DNA from: Poa pratensis
Lineage: Eukaryota > Streptophyta > Magnoliopsida > Poales > Poaceae
NCBI GenBank assembly: GCA_947311845.1
Contig: CAMZMU010000080.1
Span: forward strand, 19,966,132-20,030,131
Direction of reading: 5' to 3'
DNA: 64,000 nt
Position 1 is the stretch's first letter; every line of letters begins with the position of its first letter. Below the pieces are notes generated by a model. The model was not told the DNA's origin. It did not search any database and was given only the letters and a program-made list of their open reading frames with translations. This document shows positions 55,274 through 64,000 of the stretch, in pieces. The position numbers and the translations under genes are program-made.

Positions 55274-58200
55274 TGTAACACCCCAATATTTGGAACCTAA
55301 ATTGTGTGGTGTTTTTTCTGACACCTGGAAAACTTTTTCTATTTTCCTAAGTGTTTCTTCAAATCTTTTGGGGATAATTTGACTTTGGAATTGCTCTATC
55401 CAAAATTTCCCAGTGATCCATGAACCTCTCCAATGCCGGTGATAATTTTGTTGCTTAGGTTTTCTCTCGAAAATCCTAGCCCTATTTATTAAACCAATTA
55501 AACCCTTTTCTCCACTTACAAAAGGAAAGCCCATTTCCATAGCTAGATAAATCCCACCAAAAATACCAGAGGACCCCATGTCCATTTAAGGACCATCCAT
55601 GCAAAAATATTGCATACTCCAATGCAATATTTCCAAGTCAGCCAATATTTTCCGAAACGCCATTTCTGATCCAGTAACTATCTAGACACCTTACACTCCT
55701 CCAAAAATTATGCCATTTTGGGAATGTGCATTATTTCATCTCCTGAACATTTCATTCCATTGTCCCAACCTCATTTGAGCAATATTTGAGGTACTTCCTT
55801 TGTAATGCCCTTTTCCTGCCTTTTTGCAATTTCCAAAGGAACCCCTATTTTAATGTCTCCAAAAATTCCACCAAAATTTGAGAGTGATCTCTATGCAGTG
55901 TGTAACCCATTTGTGCAAAAACATTGGGTAACTTGTTAGGAAAAGGTTAGACCTTTTCCTTATGCAAGTTTCTGCCCTAAACTCAAATGATTTCAAAATC
56001 AAGCCCAAATGATTTTTGTAGTAAGGATTGAGCCCCTAGATGCAACCACTAGTAGATCCTACACCTCTGGACCAAGTTTTGCTCAAAACAAAAGTGGTTT
56101 GCTTCTCCAAACAAGCAATTGCAAATTTGACCAGAACCGTTTTTCAAAACTCCTAGTCGCACCAACTTGCGAATTAGCAGAAACTCTAGTCAGAGAAGTT
56201 GTAGGAAATCAAATTTGGCACCAAGTCACGCGACCACTTTTTATTCTAGTGCCCTAGGTTGAGAGAAACTTGACGATGCCAATTTCGGCATGACCTTCTG
56301 CGTGGTCACCACCGGCATCGGCGAGCCAGACGGCGCCGCCGCGCTGTTCCTCGGGCTCCATCCGCTGTTCCCGCGACCCGGACCAAACCAGCAACGCCCG
56401 CACCCCTCCTGCTCATCTAGCTTAGACCAGACGCAACCCCATCCCCTCCCCATTAACTCCCGGCCGGAGTAGGCGCCGTCCACCGCGCGCCGCCAGCAGC
56501 TAAACGCCGCGCCGCACGAGCAGTCCCCTTCCAGGAACTACACGACGCGCCGCACGCTCCAGTACACCTCGTGCTCACCCCTGTAGCTCCAGCGCGTCGC
56601 GCTTATCCACTCCCCCTCTGTGGTCACTGGAGCACCGGCCACGCGCCGCCACGGCGTCCACCCACTCCGTGCCCTTGCCCTCTGCTCCTCGAGCTATAAA
56701 AGGAGCCCCAGGCCTCCCTCAGCGATGCACTGCACCCTCCCCTTCCCCTAGAAACCTCCTCTGCCCTTCTAGTTCGAGATGGCAGAGCTCTGCTCGAAAA
56801 TCGGCCAGGGTCGCCGCCGTTGGTCCGTCGACCGTGGCAAGCCCGTGACCGAGCCATTCTTCGATTAAGCTCGCAGAGATGATCCCCTCGACCCCCTCCA
56901 CCTCCCAATCAAGTCCTTTTGGACTTTGGTAGACCATAGCCTCGTGGCCGTCCTCGACCGCCGGCGGCGAGCTTGCGGGATGCGCATCGAGGCATCGTCT
57001 TCCCTGCCTCTCCGTGGCTGCCGCCTCCACCCTCCGAAGCGGCGTGACGGGGCGCTCCCCCCATGCCCGTGGCGGCCGGCGACTCCCACCGGAGAAGCGG
57101 CGGCCGCAGGTGGCCGTGCTCGCCTGCGCCGTGTCGGGTTTCTTCCCGCTCGTCCGCGACGCAGAGAAGACGATGGCCAGCTGGCCTCCAGCGTGGCAGG
57201 TGGTAGACGCCGACCGGTGGGCCCGGCTTGGCCCACGGCGCCACGGTGGATAAGTGAAGGCGTATCTCGCGCTTTCCGTTTTCCAGAGATGGAAACGGCT
57301 TTCTGGATTTGCGCGAGCAGCCCAGCCCGTGCAGCGGCGTAGCAGGCCGTCCGCGGCCCAGCACGGCCCAACCGCGGAAAGAAGCGGCCCGGCAGTTTTT
57401 TTTTTCTGCAGCGTTGTTTTTCCTTTTTCCTGCTGGTAAGTTTTCAAACGCCCGTAGTTTCTAAACCGTAGCTCCGATTTAGGTGATTCAAATTTCTAAA
57501 TTTAAATTTGAATCTCGACGAGACCTATCCAGTAATATTAGTTTTGATAATTTTGGAGCAACTTGTTTACACTGCCTTTATTTAATACTTCGTCGGTCAT
57601 TTTACGGTTTAGGCGTTTCCCCGGGATTCCGACCCCAGACGAGTCCGAGACCTCCCGAACCTTTCGAGACCCGTCTTCTAAGGCAAGCTAACCCTTGCTG
57701 TGATCAGTCCCGCAATGTTTGTTTGTTAGCTTAATATCATGCCATGTGTTATGTCTGTCTACTGTTATACTGCTGTGTCTGTCTGTTATTATTATTGCGT
57801 GTCTGTTTATTGTCTGTATTTTATGTGAGCATTGTATTGCTGCATTTGTCATACTGCATGTTATATTATTGCACTACTTTATATTGCTTATCTGTGCAAC
57901 ACTCACATTCTCGGGGCAATGGCCGGGTCTCCCGCCTCAGCCGAGGGAATGGGGGAATTATTACAACTGTGCGTCTCGCTTGCGGGGCCTTGTTTGGTTC
58001 TTTTTCCTCTGCGCCGAGGGAGGAGCGGACGAATGTCGTCTTAGGATCCTCGGGGTTGGGGGCATTCGCCAAAAGAGTTAGTTGCCTTGTCCCACCGTCA
58101 AATATGGTTGGCATAGACCTTCCGGACTGCGACGCATGGGAGCTGCCTTTCTGGTTCTTTTTGCCGAGATGCTGACACCACGTCGGGGTAACCTTTGAGT

Positions 58201-59949
58201 GGAATGGATGCTCTCTCATTTTTATGAGTGCTTTTCGGTTATCCTTTTACGATGACACTCCCATTTCCGGGGCAATGGCAGGGTCTCCCGCCTCAGCCGA
58301 GGAAGTGGGGGGAATATTATGCTATTATTCTGTGAACACTAACCCCCGAGTGACACCGGCCGGGTCTCCCGCCACAGTCACCCGGGTATTATTATTATTG
58401 TTATTTTGATATTTCTACCTGCAAGTGATATGTTGATTTTGTGCTGTTATTGTTATGTGCTTATCTTATGTTGCTAATGCCTTGTTGTTGTTGATTTATG
58501 ATATTGTTGTCGTGATTATTATGCTGGACTAATCCTCTGTTTTGGGACTTGTTGTGATGAAACTTGATTAAATGAAACACCCCTCCAAACAGCGATAAGG
58601 TCTATTCATAGTGCCACTAATCTGAACCCTTGCATGCGATATCACCGTTGTCTCGTGGGAGGACCGTGACCTAGTAGGTTGTTGAGCCCCTTTTGTGCCA
58701 TCCATTGGGCGCAGTCGTTCGGTTGCGCTGTCCGAGGGGAGAGGTCGACAGGCACGGGTTCGACTGTGATAGGGAGTCCGGAGCTAGGCATACCTGGTAG
58801 CGCCAGGGGATGTGCCGGATTTACTTGCCCGTTGTGCCATGCGCATAGGGTGGTGCGGGAGAGTGTCTTAGCAAGTGGACCGTCACGAGAGTGTATTTTT
58901 GCTTAGTACGACTTTGGGCGTGATAAACCTGAGGTGTCGGCTGAGTGGGGTGCATTCTGATAGGTGGTAGAGCAAACTCTCGAGAGCATCAACCTAGCCA
59001 GCTAGCCTTGTTCCTAGGATATGGAACAACAGTTCAGAGTCAGTCACACTGTGTGTCCTCGTCATGTCTGGAGACTAAACTTAAAACTTGTTTGAAAGAA
59101 GTAATGAACGACCTGACTACATTAAGTGAACAAATAAAATGATGCAGGGAATTTTGCATTGAGATGTTGTTGGTAACTCGTGAGTTGGGATGGCGGTGTG
59201 ATGCGTTGGGAAGCCTATAGGTAGGCCTGAGCCAACATCAACCGTGCATGCCCAAAGTGGAAAGTTGAGGCCAGAGTGCCTAGCAGTGATCACTGATGTT
59301 GTGTGTATTATTTGCTACCAACTGTTACACTCGTCTACTCGTCACAGGTAAGCTCGTTGTGTGATTACCGGTGCACGATCCAACCCCACCTGGCTTGGAC
59401 TCTACACTGGTAATACCCCATTGTTTGCTTATGCCATGTCTTGCTTGTGATGCCATGCTACTTTTATGTCATTGATCTGCCTAGAGTAGATACCTGCCAT
59501 GTGTAGGATTTTATTTGCAATGTATGATTTGTTGTATGATTGTTGGATTGTTTGTAGTAAGGGGCAATACTTGCTGAGTGCATATTTAATGTACTCACGG
59601 GCCTCGTGTTTTGGCCAGATTTTGGCGAGGATTCATCTTCTACCTTAGCAAGGAGATGGAGCAGGAGCGTGCTAGGATCAGTAGCCCAGCCAGATACCTG
59701 TGGAGTGGAGCCGCTCCAAGCCGTTGCCATAGTCGTCTTCCGCTGCCAGTTAAACTCTGTCCTGAGCTATGCTTGGCTTGATATTTTGTCATGCCTTGAT
59801 GGCCCTGTAAAACATTTGTAGCACTTCTTGTGCCTGATTGTGTAATGATTTCCACTATGTTACACTGTCGCGACGTGCGGCCAGATATCTTGGGCTGGCG
59901 CACGGGACGACCGCCTCTCTGGTGATATGTGCCAGGGAGGGGTGTCACA
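55274..59949 (+). repeat. 4.7 kb LTR
   Basis: The termini are an imperfect inverted pair, TGTAACACCCC at the start and GGGGTGTCACA at the end. A good TATA box (GCTATAAAAGGAGCC, near 56691) marks a likely transcription start about 1.45 kb in. A GTCTCCCGCC(T/A)CAG motif recurs near 57927, 58281 and 58363. No long gene-like frame: open frames at 56290-57450 are GC-driven. Confidence 0.75.
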
Positions 59950-59952
59950 GAA

Positions 59953-59964
59953 TGGTATCAGAGC
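59953..59964 (+). promoter_or_regulatory. Primer binding site (tRNA-iMet type)
   Basis: TGGTATCAGAGC, three bases after the LTR, is the complement of the initiator methionine tRNA 3' end used by many plant retrotransposons. Confidence 0.9.
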
Positions 59965-60165
59965 ACCAGGCTGGCTGTAGACTACCCTAGCATGGAAGCC
60001 CAGCCTTACTTTTGCCCGACAGTGAGCCCGATGGATTTAACCCATCTCCGCCTAACTGGCATGGCTAGTGTCGGTCCACAGTAAGGTGCAGTAGGACTTG
60101 TCCCATCCCCTGAGAGAGGCTCGCCGATTTCTTCCAAGAGAAGGAGCCGACACAACCCAGTATAT

Positions 60166-60738
60166 ATGAGACCCAGTCCTAGCTGCCATTATCCCCACCC
60201 TCGCCATCGAAGTAGAACCCCACTGAGAAATCTTGCTCTCATGTCTTGCTCCAGTTCCAAAGCCCCGAGTGAATCACCAGTGATGCCCACCTTCCTTCTA
60301 GAAACCACGGCCGATGAACACCTCGGCTTTCCAATGGTTCTTAGGAAAGTCTGTGATCTCCTTGGTTGCCATGTTCGCCCTCGTTATGTCGTGTTCAAAA
60401 GTTCAGTCCCATTTCCTGGGGGTGACTTTCTAGCAGACGTACACATCAGTCCATACCCTTCAGGCCCGAAGAAACCCCAAATAATCCGTGGTAGAAACAT
60501 GCCCACTCTGAGCCAAACCATCCAGAAAGCAGCCTGGGAAGGCCTCGCTCGTCTCCGGCACTCAGAGCCGGCGATAGCGCAAAGCCGAGCGTTCCGCTTT
60601 TTCCCAGCCAGGCCCCTGCCTGGTGCAGAGCTGATCGAAACCTCCACCTACGAAGAAGCCGACCCTGCCATCATTAGCAGCGTCGCTTACGGAGCTGCAA
60701 TGTCGATACTCTGCGATTCCTGTTGGAAGAACTCGTGA
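60166..60738 (+). CDS. Uncharacterised ORF of the LARD-like element
   Basis: A 190-codon frame from MRPSPSCHYPHPRHRS or from the internal Met at 60241 (MSCSSSKAPSESPVMP). No gag, protease or RT motif is visible. Pieces such as FPMVLRKVCDLLGC, SGPKKPQIIRGRNMPTLSQT and QTIQKAAWEGLARLRH look like an ordered small domain. Short proteins of this style are known, as far as I recall, from the interior of Triticeae LTR elements without a clear function. It ends 67 bp before the broken right edge of the element. Confidence 0.45.
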   Translation: MRPSPSCHYPHPRHRSRTPLRNLALMSCSSSKAPSESPVMPTFLLETTADEHLGFPMVLRKVCDLLGCHVRPRYVVFKSSVPFPGGDFLADVHISPYPSGPKKPQIIRGRNMPTLSQTIQKAAWEGLARLRHSEPAIAQSRAFRFFPARPLPGAELIETSTYEEADPAIISSVAYGAAMSILCDSCWKNS

Positions 60739-60805
60739 CCACCAGGCGCAACCTTATCCACGTTAGCCTACAGCTTACGGAGTTGAGGAACCTTTCCTCC
60801 CCCCT

Positions 60806-62415
60806 GTTGAAAGGGGAGTTTTCACCTCTAAGTGCAGAAACTCACTAGAGAGAAAGTGAAGCCGGTGAAGCCGGTCACACCTAGGAGTAGGATATTGCAC
60901 ATTTACAACACCCAACACACTTGTATACACATGGTATGGCACAACCTAGGTTTGGGCGGGGTTCCGACGCTCCGGGGCCCCGCTTCGGCGAAACCCTGAA
61001 TCCGCTGGAAAAACCCTAACGTTTCCGTGTACCCCCATAGACGTGCGTCGAAAGGGGGTAGCCCAGTGGACTTTTTTGCTTGGTTGTGTTAGGTTAGGTC
61101 ATAGGAACATGAGAAACCAAAGTCTACCCCAAATCGACACAAGATTCCATCCGGTTCGCCCGAAAGGGAGTTTTCACCTCTAAGTGCAGAAACTCACTAG
61201 AGAGAAAGTGAAGCCGCTTACACCTAGGAGTAGGACATTGCACATTTACATCACCCAACACACTTGTATACATATGGTATGGCACAACCTAGGTTTGGGT
61301 GGGGTTCGGACGCTCCGGGGCCCCGCTTCGGCGAAACCCTGAATCCGCTGGAAAAACCCTAACGTTTTCGTGTACCCCCATAGACGTGCGTCGAAAGGGG
61401 GTAGCCCAGTGGACTTTTTTGCTTGGTTGTGTTAGGTTAGGCCATAGGAACATGAGAAACCAAAGTCTACCCCAAATCGACACAAGATTCCATCCGGTTC
61501 GCCCGAAAGGGGAGTTTTCACCTCTAAGTGCAGAAACTCACTAGAGAGAAAGTGAAGCCGGTGAAGCCGGTCACACCTAGGAGTAGGATATTGCACATTT
61601 ACAACACCCAACACACTTGTATACACATGGTATGGCACAACCTAGGTTTGGGCGGGGTTCCGACGCTCCGGGGCCCCGCTTCGGCGAAACCCTGAATCCG
61701 CTGGAAAAACCCTAACGTTTCCGTGTACCCCCATAGACGTGCGTCGAAAGGGGGTTGCCCAGTGGACTTTTTTGCTTGGTTGTGTTAGGTTAGGTCATAG
61801 GAACATGAGAAACCAAAGTCTACCCCAAATCGACACAAGATTCCATCCGGTTCGCCCGAAAGGGGAGTTTTCACCTGTAGGTGCAGAAACTCACTAGAGA
61901 GAAAGTGAAGCCGGTGAAGCCGGTTACACCTAGGAGTAGGACATTGCACATTTACAACACCCAACACACTTGTATACATATGGTATGGCACAACCTAGGT
62001 TTGGGTGGGGTTCCGATGCTCCGGGGCCCCGCTTCGGCGAAACACTGAATCCGCTGGAAAAACCCTAACGTTTTCGTGTACCCCCATAGACGTGCGTCGA
62101 AAGGGGTAGCCCAGTGGACTTTTTTGCTTGGTTGTATTAGGTTAGGCCATAGGAACATGAGAAACCAAAGTCTACCCCAAATCGACACAAGATTCCATCC
62201 GGTTCGCCGAAAGGGGAGTTTTCACCTCTAAGTGCAGAAACTCAGTAGAGAGAAAGTGAAGCCGGTGAAGCCGGTCACACCTAGGAGTAGGATATTGCAC
62301 ATTTACAACACCCAACACACTTGTATACATATGGTATGGCACAACCTAGGTTTGGGTGGGGTTCCGACGCTCCGGGGCCCCGCTTCGGCGAAACCCTGAA
62401 TCCGCTGGAAAAACC
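60806..62415. repeat. 353-bp satellite array, right segment
   Basis: Landmark GGGGCCCCGCTTCGG at about 60975, 61317, 61670, 62023 and 62375. One unit is shortened to about 342 bp by an 11-bp loss near 61213; others remain close to 353. The array ends in mid-unit at AAAAACC (62415). Units near this edge share variants (GTATACATATGG, GGGTGGGGTTC) with the last unit before the LARD insertion. Confidence 0.9.
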
Positions 62416-62897
62416 GGTCACACCTCGGAGTCCTGAGATCAACAGAATCTTGGGCACACTAAAATCTTGCTAACTTACACTAAAACCATCCAGAAGCAAA
62501 AATTCCATCAACAGGGGCTGCAGTGCATTCAAGAATTGGAGCGCGTCTCCAGGACCCTTCACACCAAGAACGGAAGACACTAGATCCGAGAATGAGGCCT
62601 GAACGGATTCTTTGGCAAGATCAAGTTTTACGACTGTACTGTCCTTGACTAGGAATCTGTCCCCTTCACAAGTCAATTCTGCTGGCAACGCACTTTGCAA
62701 CACCTGTGAGATTGTCCAGTATGGCTTTGACTTCACCACAGCAGGGGTAGGAAGAGAAAGTGACAGACGCATGGCCAGCTGGTTAGCTGATTCTTTGCTC
62801 AACATGGTTCTTATAGACATGTGTTTCAGGGCTAGCAAACTGTCACTAGATAGCTGGAGGTTTACTTTGTATCAAGTAAAAATTGTTTCACAAATAT
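62416..62897 (-). pseudogene. Possible captured host exon (about 120 codons)
   Basis: A minus-strand frame from about 62865 to 62470 reads LQLSSDSLLALKHMSIRTML, ANQLAMRLSLSLPTP, AELTCEGDRFLVKDSTVVKL and SSVLGVKGPGDALQFLNALQ. It has normal amino-acid composition, unlike the surrounding repeats, and ends at a perfect splice donor GTAAGT (62478-62473 on the minus strand). It is unrelated to the CACTA transposase domains. I do not recognise the protein; the leucine-rich helical look would suit an armadillo/HEAT-like protein, but that is only an impression. Most likely a fragment of a host gene carried by the CACTA element. Confidence 0.5.
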
Positions 62898-62913
62898 CGA
62901 TTTTCCGGTAGTG
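62898..62913. repeat. Extra copy of the CACTA right terminus
   Basis: CGATTTTCCGGTAGTG is identical to the 16 bp that end the element at 63638-63653, but lies 740 bp inside it, next to the exon-like piece. Confidence 0.85.
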
Positions 62914-63164
62914 AATAATTGTTTAAAATTTGTATCAAGTAAAAATTTAAAAATATTAGCTCTCATTTTATGTCCAAAAATATGAGGTTCTTTTGTGAAG
63001 AATCTCAAATTTTTAGCTCTCATTTTATGTCCAAAAAATATTAGCTCTCATTTTATGTCCAAAAATATTAGCTCTCAAATATTTATGTCCAAATTTGTAT
63101 CAAGTAAAAATAGTAGCCATTTTACCCAAAAAGGGGAAAAAAAGCAAATAAGGGAAAATAGCAA
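62914..63164. repeat. AT-rich tandem words near the right end
   Basis: TTTGTATCAAGTAAAAAT occurs three times (62868, 62930, 63089) and ATTAGCTCTCATTTTATGTCC-like words about four times between 62958 and 63092. Confidence 0.7.
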
Positions 63165-63653
63165 TATGCCGTGCAGATTTTCAAAAGGCACACGGCATAT
63201 CATTCTTTGCCGTGCGGGGCACATATAGGCGCACGGCAAAGAGTTTGTTTGCCGTGATGCCTCTCTTGTGTTGCACGGCAAAGCTTTTGCCGCCAAATTA
63301 TTTAGTGCGCGGGAAATTTTGTCCACTCTCTGCCGTGAATGTTTCTACAAGCGCACGGCAAAGAGGTTTTCCCGCCAGTGCAAATTCATTTCCCGCGAAA
63401 TATTGGCGACGGCGGCAGAGTTTGGGATCCTGGTCAACATGTGTGCCGTGCATGTATACGAAGGATCACGGCAAAGGTTTGTATGCCGTGTAGTGTTTCT
63501 TTGCCGTGTGTTGTTTCCTATTATGCCGTGTGTTTTTACTTTGCCGTGATGCTTATGTGGCATTCACGGCAAAGTATTCGTTGCCGTGTTCCGAGTTCTG
63601 GAGGCTCACGGCACAGACCTAGCCGCACGGCAAATTTCGATTTTCCGGTAGTG
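63165..63653. repeat. Right subterminal repeats and terminus of the CACTA element
   Basis: About fifteen TTTGCCGTG/CACGGCAAA words lead to the terminus TTTTCCGGTAGTG, followed by the CTG target duplication. Confidence 0.85.
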
Positions 63654-63804
63654 CTGTAACTGTAACAAAGCTTTCATTTACTATTAGGAGGGACGCAAGT
63701 TCTGATTTACACATGGTGAGATTCCAAACCTGATAGATGGACCGACTACAATCCGAAACAAACAAAAAACCAATATATGACCCCTAATGCAAGCACTATA
63801 TATC
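63654..63804 (-). other. 3' flank of the carboxypeptidase gene
   Basis: CTG target duplication followed by about 150 bp of AT-rich sequence that is probably the 3' UTR of the minus-strand gene to the right. The CACTA element therefore sits in or just beyond that UTR. Confidence 0.6.
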
Positions 63805-64000
63805 TTAGGAGACGATGGGTTTGGGCGGCATCTCCGTGCCGGCGAGGAAGTGTGCGAAGAGCTGGCTAGCCTGGACGGGCGTGACCGTGGGCACCATGTG
63901 TCCGGCGCCGCGGATGGTGACGAAGGTGAGGCCGTCGTACTCCACCGTGTAGCCGCCGACCTGGTCGCTGGTGAACCACTCCCTCCACTGCTTCTTGGTG
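63805..64000 (-). CDS. Serine carboxypeptidase-like protein, C-terminal end (partial)
   Basis: The minus strand is open from the window edge to TAA at 63805-63807 (64 codons). It reads KKQWREWFTSDQVGGYTVEY, then LTFVTIRGAGHMVPTVTPVQ and ends FLAGTEMPPKPIVS. GAGHMVP is the signature around the catalytic His of peptidase family S10, whose Ser-Asp-His triad removes C-terminal residues in the vacuole or, in SCPL acyltransferases, transfers acyl groups. The Ser and Asp lie outside the window, so peptidase and acyltransferase cannot be told apart. The sequence shows no damage. Confidence 0.9.
   Translation of the reverse strand, partial: TKKQWREWFTSDQVGGYTVEYDGLTFVTIRGAGHMVPTVTPVQASQLFAHFLAGTEMPPKPIVS

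Larger units (their letters stand above)
55274..60805 (+). mobile_element. Giant-LTR (LARD-like) retrotransposon fragment
   Basis: One LTR of 4,676 bp (55274-59949), a PBS and about 840 bp of internal region; the rest and the second LTR are missing. The right edge (CTGTTG|AAAGGGGAG) falls straight back into the 353-bp satellite. An LTR above 4 kb with little coding content is the pattern of large retrotransposon derivatives such as barley Sukkula. I suggest that relation only by size and structure. Confidence 0.75.
43489..63653 (-). mobile_element. CACTA (En/Spm) DNA transposon, 20.2 kb
   Basis: It starts CACTACCGGAATCC and ends TTTTCCGGTAGTG, which is CACTACCGGAAAA on the other strand. CTG is duplicated at 43486-43488 and 63654-63656, the 3-bp duplication expected of CACTA elements. 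Dense TTTGCCGTG/CACGGCAAA words fill both subterminal regions. Inside are a TNPA-like and a TNP2-like gene, both on the minus strand, and a 10 kb right half filled with satellite, a giant-LTR fragment and an exon-like piece. The right half may have been gained late: a third cluster of TTTGCCGTG words lies at 53045-53156. Confidence 0.88.

Noticed and set aside
56865..57447. Overlapping frames of 150-240 codons in the giant LTR
   Set aside because: GC-driven, open on both strands, located just after the LTR TATA box; no domain.
53620..62000. Repeated 68-codon frames (MPYHVYTSVLGVVNVQ type) at 353-bp intervals
   Set aside because: They are the satellite unit read on the minus strand. The frame is copied by array homogenisation and shows no sign of selection.

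Overview
The window is nuclear DNA of a grass, most likely a Triticeae species (wheat, Aegilops, barley or rye group). That placement is inferred from plant-type intron/exon genes (a family 1 UGT, a MATH-BTB gene, an SDT1-like HAD phosphatase, a serine carboxypeptidase) set in nested retrotransposons and a CACTA transposon of the style seen in large grass genomes. I see no rRNA, tRNA, CRISPR or bacterial operon.

Layout. (1) 1-1,918: T-rich degenerate tandem repeats, then half of a decayed MATH-BTB gene. (2) 2,238-13,739: block A of a segmental tandem duplication, holding a LINE 3' fragment and a 1.05 kb poly(A) retroposon lodged in the BTB pseudogene, a UGT85-like gene on the minus strand, about 265-296 bp repeats upstream of it, and exons 1-6 of an SDT1-like HAD gene. 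(3) 13,800-17,280: a decayed LINE that ends abruptly at a duplication junction carrying templated filler DNA. (4) 17,291-40,228: block B, the same unit again but enlarged by a 9,354 bp Ty3/Gypsy element (itself carrying a 1,320 bp solo LTR), a 1.9 kb PIF/Harbinger-type element and a 132 bp SINE. Each has a target-site duplication in B and a matching empty site in A. The last HAD exon lies beyond block B at 41,800-41,991. (5) 43,489-63,653: a 20.2 kb CACTA element bounded by CACTACCGGAA termini and a CTG target duplication. It holds an apparently intact seven-exon TNPA/Transposase_24-type gene, a frameshifted TNP2-type transposase, an 81 bp-arm inverted repeat, a decamer array, a 353 bp satellite array split by a giant-LTR (LARD-like) fragment, and a possible captured exon. 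(6) 63,805-64,000: the 3' end of a serine carboxypeptidase-like gene.

How the parts relate. The duplicated host genes have decayed in complementary ways. UGT copy A has a clean exon 1 but a 1-bp deletion in exon 2; copy B has a clean exon 2 but a nonsense codon in exon 1 and a GT-to-GC donor change. HAD copy A has good exons 1-6 but no last exon; copy B has the last exon but a 2-bp insertion and an intron cut to 45 bp. The insertions present only in B give a relative chronology: duplication first, then Gypsy, PIF and SINE insertions.

I found no convincing new defence, toxin or metabolic system. The most unusual signals are the reciprocal gene inactivation, the filler junction, a six-unit hairpin array with paired stem changes in the Gypsy element, and the satellite and exon-bearing interior of the CACTA element.
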